From JANMES01 sp038229715 (GTDB taxonomy: Bacteria > Planctomycetota > Phycisphaerae > Tepidisphaerales > Tepidisphaeraceae): DNA of 64,000 nt. A model generated the notes under the pieces. The model did no database searches, was not told the origin of the DNA, and saw only the letters and a list, made by a program, of their open reading frames with translations. Position numbers and translations under genes: made by a program. The stretch's first letter is position 1. Every line of letters starts with the position of its first letter. The stretch lies in NCBI GenBank assembly GCA_038229715.1, contig JBBROD010000016.1:3096-67095 (forward strand). The letters are read 5' to 3'. Shown here one piece after another: positions 49,532-59,106 of the stretch.

Positions 49532-51472
49532 ATGTCACTCGTCACACTTTCCAACATCGAAAAATCCTTCGGCCGGCGCGTACTTCTCGATAAAGCGTCA
49601 CTCACCATCTACGCCAACGAGCGCATCGGCCTGATCGGCGATAACGGCTCGGGGAAATCCACGCTATTCCGGCTGATCGTTGGCGAGCAGACGGCCGAGT
49701 CCGGGGTGGTGGCGATCGCCAAGGGCGCGCGCGTGGGCTACCTCACGCAAGATCCGTTGTTCGATCCGAACAACACCGTCCTCGACGAGGCCGAGCTCGC
49801 CTTCTCGCATTTGCACGAGATGTCGCACAAGCTGCGCGATCTGGAACACGAGATGGCCGTCAAGCTCGACGACGAACTGCAGAAGGTGCTCGACGAGTAT
49901 CAGGAAGTGCAGCACGAGTTCGACGTGGCCGGCGGGTACGTGTGGCACCACAAGCTGGAGGCGACGCTGCTGGGCGTCGGTCTGCCGCAGCCGATGTGGG
50001 AACAGCCGATCTCCACGCTGTCCGGCGGGCAGAAATCCCGCGTCGCGCTGGCCAAGCTGCTTATCAGCGAACCGGAAATCCTGCTGCTGGACGAACCGAC
50101 GAACCACCTCGATCTCGAAGCGATTGAATGGCTGGAAAACTATCTGGAAGACTACAAGGGTTCGGCCGTCATCATCAGCCACGATCGGTTTTTTCTCGAT
50201 CGGCTGTCGACGCGCGTCGTCTGGCTCACGCAGGCCAAGCTCAAGAGCTACACCGGCAACTACACCAATTTCGTCGAGCAGAAAGAGTTGGAAGAGCTCA
50301 GCCGGGCGCGGGCGTATCACGAGCAGCAGGCGGATATTGAGAAGCAGAAAGAATTCATCCGCCGGTTCGGCGCGGGGCAGCGATCGAAGGAAGCCAAGGG
50401 CCGCGAAAAGCGGCTGAATCGCCTGCTGGTGAGCGACCAGATCGTGCAGGCCGTCACCGATACGAAGAAAATCAACCTCAACCTGCAAAGCAACCAGCGG
50501 GCCGGCGATCAACTGTTGCGGGCGGCGGAGCTGACCAAAGCGTATGAGAACAAAACGCTGTGGCACGAGATCGGTTTTAACATCGTCCGCGGGGAGCGGA
50601 TCGGCATCATCGGGCCGAACGGATCGGGCAAGACAACGCTGCTGGAAGTGCTGCTCGGCAGCCGCGAGCCCGACGCCGGCGTTGTGAAATGGGGCGCGAA
50701 CATCACAATCGGCTACTACAACCAGAAGCTCGATGAATTCAACGCCGACGCAACGGTGTACGACGAATGCCTCGGCAAGCGCGAAGCCAACGACAAGCAA
50801 CTGCGCGACGTGCTGGCCGTCATGCTGTTCCGGAATGACGACGTGGAAAAGAAAGTCGGCAGCCTGAGCGGCGGTGAACGGGCGCGATTGCGCTTCGCGC
50901 AGCTCCTGCTCGATCGCCCGAACGTGCTGGTGCTGGACGAACCGACGAACCACCTCGATATCGCATCGAGCGAAGCGCTCGAACAAGCGCTGGCGGATTT
51001 CCCGGGTTCGATCCTGTGCGTCAGCCACGATCGGTACTTCTTGAATCAGGTGGCCGAGCGCCTGCTGGTGCTGCATCCGCCGGGGTTGATCGACTTTGAA
51101 GGCACGTACACCGAGTGGGTGATGAAGGCCAAGTCGCTGATCGCCAAGTATGAAGCGAGCAAGTCGCCGGCGAAGCCTCAAGCGGCGTCAAAACCTGTGA
51201 AGCAGGAATCGAAGCCGGCTGCGGTGTCGCAAAACGCGCCGACGAAGAAGAAGGACAACCCGTACGCCCGCCCGTTCGGCAAGCTCACGGTGAAGGAACT
51301 GGAGCACGAAATCTCGATGACCGAACAGGCCGTCGAGCAGGCGCAGCAGAAAATCTCCGACCCGGCCAACTTCCGCGATCAGGCCAAGCTGAAAAAAGTG
51401 CAGGCCGATTACGAGAAACTGGCCGTGAAAAAAGAACAGCTCGACGCGGAGTATTACGCTCGGGAAACGTAG
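49532..51472 (+). CDS. ABC-F family ATPase (Uup/EttA-like)
   Basis: A 646-residue soluble protein with two ABC cassettes: Walker A GDNGSGKST and GPNGSGKTT, signatures TLSGGQKSR and SLSGGERAR, Walker B LLLDEPTNHLD and LVLDEPTNHLD. A charged linker with KGREKRLNRLL is between them and a coiled-coil C-terminal tail (LEHEISMTEQAVEQAQQKIS) resembles Uup. ABC-F proteins act on ribosomes. The cassette I insert (LHEMSHKLRDLEHEM region, residues 88-125) corresponds to the arm. Confidence 0.93.
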   Translation: MSLVTLSNIEKSFGRRVLLDKASLTIYANERIGLIGDNGSGKSTLFRLIVGEQTAESGVVAIAKGARVGYLTQDPLFDPNNTVLDEAELAFSHLHEMSHKLRDLEHEMAVKLDDELQKVLDEYQEVQHEFDVAGGYVWHHKLEATLLGVGLPQPMWEQPISTLSGGQKSRVALAKLLISEPEILLLDEPTNHLDLEAIEWLENYLEDYKGSAVIISHDRFFLDRLSTRVVWLTQAKLKSYTGNYTNFVEQKELEELSRARAYHEQQADIEKQKEFIRRFGAGQRSKEAKGREKRLNRLLVSDQIVQAVTDTKKINLNLQSNQRAGDQLLRAAELTKAYENKTLWHEIGFNIVRGERIGIIGPNGSGKTTLLEVLLGSREPDAGVVKWGANITIGYYNQKLDEFNADATVYDECLGKREANDKQLRDVLAVMLFRNDDVEKKVGSLSGGERARLRFAQLLLDRPNVLVLDEPTNHLDIASSEALEQALADFPGSILCVSHDRYFLNQVAERLLVLHPPGLIDFEGTYTEWVMKAKSLIAKYEASKSPAKPQAASKPVKQESKPAAVSQNAPTKKKDNPYARPFGKLTVKELEHEISMTEQAVEQAQQKISDPANFRDQAKLKKVQADYEKLAVKKEQLDAEYYARET

Positions 51473-51478
51473 TTCATT

Positions 51479-51823
51479 GAACGCCAAAATCCAGGAACGC
51501 CAAGGCAGGAACGCCAAGAAAAATTTGATGACAAATCAATGAAGGACACGAAGCCGAAGTGGGTCAGTTTGAAAAACTCACCCGTACCACGGGCCTCTGG
51601 CCCGTGCCGGTGGCTCGCGAAACTGAGTAAATGAACGTCCTTGGCTATTCCTAATCGCCGGCACGGGCCGGAGGCCCGTGGTACGGGTGAGTTTTCCAAG
51701 CAATGCTTCGCATCATGTTTCAAACTGACCCATTACACACGTAGTCATTCTTGGATATTCCTCGTGTTTCACTGAATTTTTTCTTGGCTTTCCTACCTTG
51801 GCGATCTTGGCTTCTTGGCGTTC
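51479..51823. repeat. Nested palindromes: outer element interrupted by a family C element
   Basis: Outer arms have GAACGCCAAAATCCAGGAAC and the inverse CTTGGCGATCTTGGCTTCTT, starting 6 bases after the ABC-F stop. A full family C copy with ends GTGGGTCAG and CTGACCCATTAC occupies 51559-51736 in its loop. This explains most of the 479-base gap. Confidence 0.88.
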
Positions 51824-51951
51824 ATTCTCCCACCTGCAACTTTTGAGCGCCCCGCGCATTCCACTCATAGCCCGATCTATTTGCAACTCACTTGCAAATA
51901 CAAACCGCAGGTGATACGCTCGGCAGACTGGCGAAAGGCGCTCGCGTGGCG

Positions 51952-52707
51952 ATGGACTTGATCGAACTGAAGAAGCGGTACGTCGGCCCGGACGGGTCGG
52001 TCGTGCCGGTCATTGATATCAGCCGCTTCACGCTCGCGGCCGGTGAGCAGGTGGCGCTGGTCGGCTCCAGCGGGTCGGGCAAAACCACGTTGCTGCATAT
52101 GATCGCCGGCATTCTCACGCCCGACAGCGGGCGGATTCTCTACGGCGACGCGGCCGCCACGGCAACGGTGCCGAACACCGCCGCGGCGGCGGGCAACACG
52201 CTCGATTATCGTTCTGCCCCTGCGGCGATACCGCCAGGCGTGGTGGATCTTTGCCGGCTATCCGAAGCCGACCGCGACGTGTTTCGCGGGGCGAACATCG
52301 GCTACATCTTTCAGACGCACCATCTGCTGCCCGGCTTCACAGCGCTCGAAAATGTTCTGCTCGGAATGAGCTTCACCGGCCGGTCGCCGGACCCGGCGTG
52401 GGCCAAGCATCTTCTGCAAGAAGTCGGCTTGGGCGAGCGGCTGCACTACAAGCCCGATAAATTGTCCGTCGGCCAGCAGCAGCGCGTGGCCGTCGCGCGG
52501 GCGCTGGCGAACCGCCCGAAACTGGTGCTGGCCGACGAACCGACCGGCGCGCTCGACCCGGCCAGCGCACAGCAGGTGCTCGAACTGATTCGCAAGCTCT
52601 GCACCGAAGTAAACGCAAGCCTGCTGATCGTCAGCCACGATCCGCACATCACGCAGCAACTGCCGCGGGTGGTGGATTTGAAGGAACTGAATAAGGCAAG
52701 CAAGTAA
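51952..52707 (+). CDS. ABC transporter ATP-binding protein (LolD/MacB type)
   Basis: A 251-residue ATPase: Walker A GSSGSGKT (38-45), Q-loop FQTHHLLPGFTALENVLL, signature LSVGQQQR (Gly replaced by Val in LSGGQ), Walker B LVLADEPTG and H-loop SHD. An Ala/Thr/Pro-rich insert of some 35 residues lies after GRILYGDAA. ATG 51952 fits the family start; the frame is open upstream to 51892. First gene of an operon with an FtsX-like permease and two DUF3299-like proteins. Confidence 0.88.
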   Translation: MDLIELKKRYVGPDGSVVPVIDISRFTLAAGEQVALVGSSGSGKTTLLHMIAGILTPDSGRILYGDAAATATVPNTAAAAGNTLDYRSAPAAIPPGVVDLCRLSEADRDVFRGANIGYIFQTHHLLPGFTALENVLLGMSFTGRSPDPAWAKHLLQEVGLGERLHYKPDKLSVGQQQRVAVARALANRPKLVLADEPTGALDPASAQQVLELIRKLCTEVNASLLIVSHDPHITQQLPRVVDLKELNKASK

Positions 52708-52708
52708 G

Positions 52709-52786
52709 GATTTGCAATCGCCAATTTGCAATTTGCAATCGACTTCCGACTCGATTGCAAATCGCAAATTGTAAATCGCAAATAGG
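52709..52786. repeat. Palindromic element between ATPase and permease genes
   Basis: TTTGCAATCGCCAATTTGCA and complement; AT-rich compared with other families. It interrupts an operon but leaves only 84 bases between genes. Confidence 0.82.
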
Positions 52787-52791
52787 AATTC

Positions 52792-54402
52792 ATGAATCAC
52801 TTCCAACTGGTCCTCAAGCAGATGCGTCAGCGTGCCCTGGGCACGTGGCTGACGATCTTTTCCGTGCTGCTCGGCGTGGCGATGGCGGTGGCGATTCTCA
52901 TCATCCACCGCGAGGCGCAGAATATCTTTGTCCAGCGCGATTTTGGGTACGACATTTTGCTCGGGCCGAGCAAGGGATCGCCGCTGCAACTGACGCTGAA
53001 CACCGTCTATCACATGGACGCCAGCCCGGGCGTGATTCCGTACGAACTGTTTGAAGACATCACCCGCAAAACCGCCCCACTGCCGGGGCACGCGGACTAT
53101 CGGCAGTTGGTGAAGCAGGCCGTCCCGTTCATGGTCGGCGACAGCTTCCGCGGTCGGCGGATCGTGGGCACTTCGCCGGCGATGTTCGGCTTTGATGACG
53201 CGGGAAAGCCTGGCAAATCGCCGTGGCAGTATCGTGAAAACAAGAGCTACCAGTTCGCCCAAGGCCGGGTGTTTGGGTTGAAGAAGTTTGAAGCGGTGGT
53301 CGGATCGGACGTGGCCGCTACGCTGCACCTGCATCTGTACGACGACAAGCTCACGCCGGAAGAGAACGAAGCCCAGGGCGGCGCATTCCGCGCCACCCAC
53401 GGCATGCCCGGGCCGAACGAGAAGCCCGATATCCACAAGCCGCGATGGAAAATCGTCGGTATTCTCGCGCCCACGCACACCGCTAACGACCGCGTGCTGT
53501 TCGTTCCCTTCGTCAGCCTTTACGCGATCGCGGAACATGAAGGCGGCATGATCGATCAGGCGTTGCTGCGGGCGAACATCGACCCCAACCGCATTCCCGC
53601 CGGCCGGTTGGATGACGTGCTGCAGTCGCTGGGCATCGATCCGAAACAAGTACCGGCGTCGATCAAGAAGAAGTTCAACATGCAGCACCCCGCCACCGGG
53701 CCGTCGGTGGAAGGCAAGGACGTCAGCGCGTTGATCAAAGACGCCACCGTCGCCCCCGCGCCCGTTGCGGCCGAGGAAGACGAAGGCGAAGACCCCGACG
53801 CCTACCACCTCGACAGCAAAGGCGACATCATCCCCGACCTGCCCAGCGACGAGTGGGCGCTGTCGGCGATCATGGTGAAGACCTTCGGCTCGTTCCAGCA
53901 GGCGAGCATGCAGTACACGTTCAAAGTAATCGACGACCGCGCCGCCGCCGTCAACCCGGCCGACGTGATGCGGGAATTCTTCAACACCTTCCTCAGCAGC
54001 AGCACCACCATCCTGCTGATCATCAGCGTGCTGGTGATCGTGGTGGCGGCCGTCGGGATTCTGGTCAGCATTTACAACTCGGTGACGGCTCGGAAGAAAG
54101 AAATCGCCATCCTGCGGGCGCTGGGCGCAACGCGCAACCGCGTGCTGGTGCTGATCTGCGTCGAAGCGGCGTTTATCGGCCTGTTTGGCGGGTTGCTGGG
54201 CCTGCTGGTCGGCCATGGATTGGCGGCTGTCGGGTCGGGTTTCCTTAACTCCTTGATCGGACAGAGCATCAACTGGTTCCTTGTCGACCGGTTTGAGTTG
54301 CTATACTTATTCGGCGTGACAATCCTGGCAACTTTGGCAGGGTTGGTCCCCGCGCTGTCGGCGTACCGGACTTCGGTCGCAACGAATCTGGTCGCCGGGT
54401 GA
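52792..54402 (+). CDS. ABC transporter permease (FtsX/MacB-like)
   Basis: A 536-residue MacB-type permease: first membrane helix (LTIFSVLLGVAMAVAILII), a large extracytoplasmic domain (residues about 45-390) with VGSDVAATLHLHLYD, then three C-terminal helices (TTILLIISVLVIVVAAVGILV; LICVEAAFIGLFGGLLGLLVG; LYLFGVTILATLAGLVPAL) and the FtsX motif RKKEIAILRALGATRNRVL. An acidic linker (EEDEGEDPD) and a His-containing TLHLHLYDD segment are notable for possible metal binding. Its stop overlaps the next start. Confidence 0.9.
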   Translation: MNHFQLVLKQMRQRALGTWLTIFSVLLGVAMAVAILIIHREAQNIFVQRDFGYDILLGPSKGSPLQLTLNTVYHMDASPGVIPYELFEDITRKTAPLPGHADYRQLVKQAVPFMVGDSFRGRRIVGTSPAMFGFDDAGKPGKSPWQYRENKSYQFAQGRVFGLKKFEAVVGSDVAATLHLHLYDDKLTPEENEAQGGAFRATHGMPGPNEKPDIHKPRWKIVGILAPTHTANDRVLFVPFVSLYAIAEHEGGMIDQALLRANIDPNRIPAGRLDDVLQSLGIDPKQVPASIKKKFNMQHPATGPSVEGKDVSALIKDATVAPAPVAAEEDEGEDPDAYHLDSKGDIIPDLPSDEWALSAIMVKTFGSFQQASMQYTFKVIDDRAAAVNPADVMREFFNTFLSSSTTILLIISVLVIVVAAVGILVSIYNSVTARKKEIAILRALGATRNRVLVLICVEAAFIGLFGGLLGLLVGHGLAAVGSGFLNSLIGQSINWFLVDRFELLYLFGVTILATLAGLVPALSAYRTSVATNLVAG

Positions 54403-55169
54403 TGATGTCCCTCTGCAGTCAGGTTGTGATGCATACGATGCTGAAAACTCTCGTGGTCTGCGGATCGATGCTCGTCGCGAGCGCCACCGCCGCCTTGGCG
54501 GAAACGCCCGCGACTAAACCCGCCGCTCCCAAGCCGGGCCTGACCCTGTCGGCCGACGAGATGGAAGCCGCCGCCAACATGGCGTTCAATCGCGGCGATT
54601 ATGCCATCGCGCTACCGATGCTGAGGAAAGTGGCCGAGCGATACAAGGACAACCCCGACAAGCTCGGCCCGGTGCAGGAACAAATCCGCGTCGCCGCGAA
54701 GCAGGCGGCGATCGACAACCTCCAAAAAGGCGCTGTGTCCGTCGACGCCCCCGCGCCCGAGGCGCGCAAGCCCCACCCGGCCCCCAAGGACGGGCAAGTG
54801 CAGGACATGACCATCAAGGAACTCGGCAACTTCGAGTACGACGCCGACAAGGGCGGTAATATCCCTGACGACATCAAGAAGCTGGCCGGCAGCACGGTCA
54901 GGCTTCACGGGTACATGATCCCGATCGACCAGGCCGAGCGGATCAGCAAATTCGCGCTTGTGCCCAGCCTCTTCCAATGCTGCTTCGGCCAGCCGCCGCA
55001 GATGCAGCACGTGATCATCATCACCTGCCCAGCCGGGAAGGCCGTCAGCTATTTCGCTGATGAATTGGTGGTGGAAGGCAAACTGTCAGTCGATGAAAAG
55101 AAGGAAGACGACATCATCACCAGTATTTTTCAGGTTGAAACAAGCAGCGTGAAACCGGCTGCCAAGTAG
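54402..55169 (+). CDS. Exported DUF3299-like protein
   Basis: A 255-residue protein with signal peptide (MLKTLVVCGSMLVASATAALA), an N-terminal helical hairpin with TPR-like AFNRGDYAIALPMLRKVAERY, and a C-terminal DUF3299-type OB-like domain: RLHGYMIPIDQAERISKFALV, then FQCCFGQPPQMQHVI with two adjacent Cys. Start chosen at ATG 54402, overlapping the permease stop (TGATG) and implying coupling; ATG 54429 or 54438 are alternatives. In Vibrio, DUF3299 proteins occur with ABC genes in the zinc-linked Zrg locus. Confidence 0.8.
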   Translation: MMSLCSQVVMHTMLKTLVVCGSMLVASATAALAETPATKPAAPKPGLTLSADEMEAAANMAFNRGDYAIALPMLRKVAERYKDNPDKLGPVQEQIRVAAKQAAIDNLQKGAVSVDAPAPEARKPHPAPKDGQVQDMTIKELGNFEYDADKGGNIPDDIKKLAGSTVRLHGYMIPIDQAERISKFALVPSLFQCCFGQPPQMQHVIIITCPAGKAVSYFADELVVEGKLSVDEKKEDDIITSIFQVETSSVKPAAK

Positions 55170-55178
55170 GAACGCGAT

Positions 55179-55706
55179 ATGGAAGCCACTGCAAAAATCC
55201 CCTTGAGCGATCGCATCAACATGCGTCTGGTTGTGTTCGCCGTCGTGATGCTGGCGGTGATCGGTTACCCGATTTACCTCTTCGTCGACGAAGCCATCAG
55301 CGGCGGCATCCACGACCGCGGCGGGTACAAGGAAGTGAACCTGCAGGCGATGAGCACCTTCAGCTTCGACCAACAGAACGGCACGCTCGACCAAGTCCCC
55401 CAGAAGTGGCGCGACTTGAACGGGCAACAAGTTGTTCTGCAGGGAGAAATGTGGGCCGGCGGAATGGCGGTCGATGAGCTCAGCCGGTTTGATCTGGTCT
55501 ACAGCAAAACCAAGTGCTGCTTCAGCGGCCCACCGCAGGTACAGCATTTCGTCAAAGCCCAAGTCGTCGGCAATCGCAAAGTGCCTTTCTACGACTCGAT
55601 GGTACGCGTTACCGGCAAGCTGCGGGTGAACGTGACGAAGAATCTGGAAACCGGCGCGGTTGAAAGCGTGTACCAGCTGGAAGTGGAGCAGGTCGAGCAG
55701 TTGTAG
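55179..55706 (+). CDS. Second DUF3299-like protein, membrane-anchored
   Basis: A 175-residue protein with an N-terminal anchor (LVVFAVVMLAVIGYPIYLFVDE) and a domain like that of the previous gene: QQVVLQGEMWAGGMAVDELSRFDLV, KCCFSGPPQVQHFVKAQV, RVTGKLRVN. The shared CCF-G-PP-Q-QH core shows the two are related. It starts 9 bases after the previous stop, completing an ATPase-permease-DUF3299-DUF3299 operon. Confidence 0.8.
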   Translation: MEATAKIPLSDRINMRLVVFAVVMLAVIGYPIYLFVDEAISGGIHDRGGYKEVNLQAMSTFSFDQQNGTLDQVPQKWRDLNGQQVVLQGEMWAGGMAVDELSRFDLVYSKTKCCFSGPPQVQHFVKAQVVGNRKVPFYDSMVRVTGKLRVNVTKNLETGAVESVYQLEVEQVEQL

Positions 55707-55765
55707 GAATTGCACTGCGGCGGGCAAGTCGTACTGCCAACGACCATTTCCATACAAAACAAAGA

Positions 55766-55852
55766 CGTCATCCTGAGGTACGCCGAAGGATCTCGAATTG
55801 CGAACGGCTTTCGACGTTCGAGATCGTTCGCGGAGTACCGCTCAGGATGACA
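55766..55852. repeat. Family B palindrome, short copy
   Basis: CGTCATCCTGAGGTACGCCG and an imperfect inverse (GGAGTACCGCTCAGGATGAC), without the outer TTAGAGC ends. Sits between convergent genes and may terminate both. Confidence 0.85.
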
Positions 55853-55878
55853 TTTTTATGCTCCAATAAAACACCGGG

Positions 55879-57030
55879 TCAATTAAACCGCGTCAGCACG
55901 CCTTCCGATCCGTCGAAGAGCAGGAGCACGCCGATCCACACCTGCGCGGCGATCACGAGCAATAGTATCAGCGTCAAAATGCCTAGGAGCAGTTTCTGCT
56001 TCGGCACCCACTTCGCCACGCCGGCCAGGATCAACGGGAACAAAATCAGCGCGGTCGCCATCGCCACATGCGCCACGCCACGGTTGAGCGACTGGCCAGT
56101 GACGGTCGGTTCGGGGTGCGACACCCTTTGCCACATCGATTTCGGATTGAAGTCTTCGGCTCCGGAGCCGAAGACGTACCAGCCGCCGAGCGATGTTACG
56201 ATGAACAGCGTCATCGCGACCATCCAGAATTTCGCGGGATAGATCACGGCCGGCGGTTCGGCGGGCGCGAGGGATTGCACCAGCGCGTCGCCGTCCTGCA
56301 GTTGCGCGGGCGGCACGTCGCCGGTGATGCGCCGCGTGGATACGCCAACCGCCGCCAGCGCCACCGCGATCGATACGCCGGCCATGAGCACATGCGTTTG
56401 GTCTGGCGGGACCATCGCGTTGATCTTCTCGATCACCGCCATCGCCCCGGCGGTCTGAGCGGCGGGGAGTTCATCACTGTCGTAATCCTCGCCGACGGTT
56501 TTCGTTGTCGGCGCTTCGGTCGATTCGGCCGGCGATCGGATCACCGCCACGCCGGAGCGGTAAATCGCCTCACCGGCGAACCACGCGCCGCCGGCCGTCG
56601 CGCCAGCGCCGATCAGCAGCAGCCCGAGCGTGAGCCAGTAAAGTTTTTTGCGCAGCCGGTCCGACATCGCCAGGTAGCCGACGCTGGCGCTGACAACGAT
56701 CGCGGTAGCCGCCAACATCAACCACGTGTGCCAAAGGAGCTGGCCCCAATCGCTAGTGCTGAGTGGGCTGGCGGCGGCGATTTCGGACCATTTCTCGCTG
56801 CGGACGGGGTTCCCCATCATCGCGACGTCGTGCAGCGCGTATGCCCCGCTGAGGGCCGACGGGATCATGGAGAGCGCCCCGAGCAGAATCATCCACCGCC
56901 CCGCCGACCCGACCGACGACCGCCGCCACATGAAACTGCCCAGTTCGATTAACAGTCCGAGGAAAAACACGCCGATCGGGTAATGGATGAGTACGACGTG
57001 AAGGTTGGGGATGATCAGTTCGCGATTCAA
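55879..57030 (-). CDS. DUF2231-like integral membrane protein
   Basis: A 383-residue membrane protein with about eight helices. The N-terminal block LIIPNLHVVLIHYPIGVFFLGLLIE is the DUF2231 pattern with conserved His residues; four helices follow to residue 170. An acidic loop and a second helical half (MVAMTLFIVTSLGGWYVF; MATALILFPLILAGVAKW; LLGILTLILLLVIAAQVWIGVLLLF) come next. Related proteins accompany planctomycete cytochrome or iron-transport genes, but haem motifs are absent. Convergent with the DUF3299 operon. Confidence 0.72.
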   Translation of the reverse strand: MNRELIIPNLHVVLIHYPIGVFFLGLLIELGSFMWRRSSVGSAGRWMILLGALSMIPSALSGAYALHDVAMMGNPVRSEKWSEIAAASPLSTSDWGQLLWHTWLMLAATAIVVSASVGYLAMSDRLRKKLYWLTLGLLLIGAGATAGGAWFAGEAIYRSGVAVIRSPAESTEAPTTKTVGEDYDSDELPAAQTAGAMAVIEKINAMVPPDQTHVLMAGVSIAVALAAVGVSTRRITGDVPPAQLQDGDALVQSLAPAEPPAVIYPAKFWMVAMTLFIVTSLGGWYVFGSGAEDFNPKSMWQRVSHPEPTVTGQSLNRGVAHVAMATALILFPLILAGVAKWVPKQKLLLGILTLILLLVIAAQVWIGVLLLFDGSEGVLTRFN

Positions 57031-57235
57031 GACAGCGCTCCCGGTAGAAATGCCAGACGACCGCGAGATTGTACGAAAGTCTCACGAAGAAGGAATTGAA
57101 GCGCCAAAGCCGACATAGGATCCAAAACTCTTCCTCAAGCAAATTGATTTCGCTTCACCTGATTTTGCGATTGCATCTCCCCCGCAAGAATCTAAAACTG
57201 CAATTTAAGTTCTGATGTCCCGAAATGGAGTTGTA

Positions 57236-58690
57236 ATGATACGCAATACGATCATATTTGCCGGACTCTTTGTCGCTTCGCTTTGCCTGGCAAAGTTCTC
57301 TGCGGGTCGGCACCCCGACACCGCCAACGTCACCGTCATCGTACACGCCCAGCCGCAGCAGGTGTTTGCGGGGTTCGGGACCAGCGAGATGAACTTCGAA
57401 AGCCGGTTCCAGCAACTGTCGGCCGCCAACAAGGCGCTGGTGTCGAAGAACATCTGGGTCGATCTGAACTTCAAGCACCTGCGGCTGTGGTTCAGCCCCG
57501 CGACGTTCCTGGCGAATCCGGCCAAGCCGTCGATCGCGGACTTTAAGGCGCGCTATATCGATTCAGGCATCGTCTCTCTCGCCAAGCAACAGGGATGCAC
57601 CACGCTCCTTCTCGCCCCGGCCGACGTGCCCTCTAGCTTCGCGGCGCCGTCGGCGATCACGCGGTTCGACTATCAGACCTTCTCCGATGCTGGCGTCATT
57701 GCCTACGCCAAGCTACTCGCGAACTTCATCGCCCAGCTCAAGGCCGAGACCGGCGTGCTGATCACCGCGACGGGCATCCTCAACGAGCCGAACGACCGCC
57801 CGATCCGCTTCACCAACGCGCAATGGCCGGTGGTGATCAAGGCGCTGCGGGCCGAGCTCGACAGCCGCGGGTTGAATACCGTCGCGATCATCGCCCCCGA
57901 AGCCGCCAGCTGCGACGACACGGCGTACGCGATGGTCGACTCGCTCAAGTCCGACGCCGTCGCCTGGTCCAGCCTGCATGGCATCGCGACGCACACTTAC
58001 AACATGGGCGCGACCGATACGATGAAGGCCAAGATCGCCGGCAGCGCCAAGAGCTATTGGCAAACCGAATCGAGCACGCCGGGTCCGGAAAATCTCGGCG
58101 ACGAGCTCAACGCAGCCTCGTCCGCCGGGCGGTTTATCAGTGATCTGAATCACGGGGTAACGCATTGGATCTGGTTCATCGGCTTCGAGCAGAACGACCC
58201 TGCCGACAACGGGACGCGGCTGACAAAATTCGACGCCACCCGCCCCGACGCGCCGCCGGACAAGTTCTACAAGTACTTTTACGTCCAGCAGCTTAGCCGG
58301 GCGTTCCCACCGGGCGCGGTGGCCAGGCAGTGCACGAGTTCGACCGAAGGATCGATGACCTGGACGTATGGCCTGAAACCGACACTGCTTGCGACTTCAG
58401 CACAGTCGGCCGACGGGACGATCTCCGTCGCACTGGTCAATTACACATCGAACAAGTTCGGCGGCTCATCGCTGTCCAGCTGGGACCGCAGCCAAGGCGG
58501 GCAGCTTGGCAAAGCGATCAACGTGACCTTGAAGATCGAAGCACTCGCCAACGTCCCCGTTAAAACCTTCAACGTCCGCCGAAGCACCGATAACAAGCCC
58601 AACTACGACGCCGGCACGGTGACGGCCAAGGGCGGCGTGGTGACGCTCAAGCTCAAGCCGCTGGAACTGGTCACGCTGATCAGCCGGTAG
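57236..58690 (+). CDS. Exported GH30-like glycoside hydrolase
   Basis: A 484-residue secreted enzyme: signal peptide (NTIIFAGLFVASLCLAKFSAG), then a clan A TIM barrel beginning QQVFAGFGTSEMNFESR, acid/base Glu in ATGILNEPNDRP, nucleophile Glu in SYWQTESSTPGPENLGDE, and a C-terminal beta-sandwich (ISVALVNYTS; VVTLKLKPLELVTLI). The order fits GH30 (glucocerebrosidase/xylanase group); substrate is open. ATG 57236 has GGAG 6 bases upstream; ATG 57215 does not. The 205-base upstream gap has no repeat. Confidence 0.82.
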   Translation: MIRNTIIFAGLFVASLCLAKFSAGRHPDTANVTVIVHAQPQQVFAGFGTSEMNFESRFQQLSAANKALVSKNIWVDLNFKHLRLWFSPATFLANPAKPSIADFKARYIDSGIVSLAKQQGCTTLLLAPADVPSSFAAPSAITRFDYQTFSDAGVIAYAKLLANFIAQLKAETGVLITATGILNEPNDRPIRFTNAQWPVVIKALRAELDSRGLNTVAIIAPEAASCDDTAYAMVDSLKSDAVAWSSLHGIATHTYNMGATDTMKAKIAGSAKSYWQTESSTPGPENLGDELNAASSAGRFISDLNHGVTHWIWFIGFEQNDPADNGTRLTKFDATRPDAPPDKFYKYFYVQQLSRAFPPGAVARQCTSSTEGSMTWTYGLKPTLLATSAQSADGTISVALVNYTSNKFGGSSLSSWDRSQGGQLGKAINVTLKIEALANVPVKTFNVRRSTDNKPNYDAGTVTAKGGVVTLKLKPLELVTLISR

Positions 58691-58805
58691 GTCGATCGGA
58701 TCGCAGGATCGGGCCTCCAAAACACGTCAATTCTTCCCCTTTCCGGCACTCAACGGCTATAACATCGTGTGTCACGATGAACGTGAGCAAGGCGGGTGCG
58801 ATCGA

Positions 58806-59081
58806 ATGGTGTTACGCTTCAAATCAAAGTTCTTCTTCGCTGCCGGACTTTTAGTGGGGAGCGCGATTGGGGCGTCGGTTTACGCCGAAGCGCCCACGCC
58901 GGACGAGCTCTTCGCGCAGTTAGCCGACCCTGATCCCGCGAAGCAGGCCGACGCACGGCAGAAGTTGTTTTCACTCGGCGGCGACGACGTCGGCGTGCCG
59001 GTCAATATGCTGTGGGACGTGATCACCGCGACACGCGACATCGAAGTGCCCTTCGAGTTCAAAGACCTGCCCATGCCCTGA
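58806..59081 (+). CDS. Small exported hypothetical protein
   Basis: A 91-residue protein with signal peptide (FFFAAGLLVGSAIGASVYAE) and a short mature part with PTPDELFAQLADPDPAKQADARQKLFSLG, which looks like one HEAT-like unit. ATG 58806 is chosen; ATG 58767 would extend the n-region unusually. It lies next to the convergent gene at 59107. Confidence 0.58.
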   Translation: MVLRFKSKFFFAAGLLVGSAIGASVYAEAPTPDELFAQLADPDPAKQADARQKLFSLGGDDVGVPVNMLWDVITATRDIEVPFEFKDLPMP

Positions 59082-59106
59082 GGCGATCGATCACTTCGTG
59101 AATCGT

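Noticed and set aside
49664..51181. 505-codon minus-strand frame opposite the ABC-F gene
   Set aside because: Composition rich in Arg/His/Leu is the complement of the ABC-F codons; no start signal or motif.
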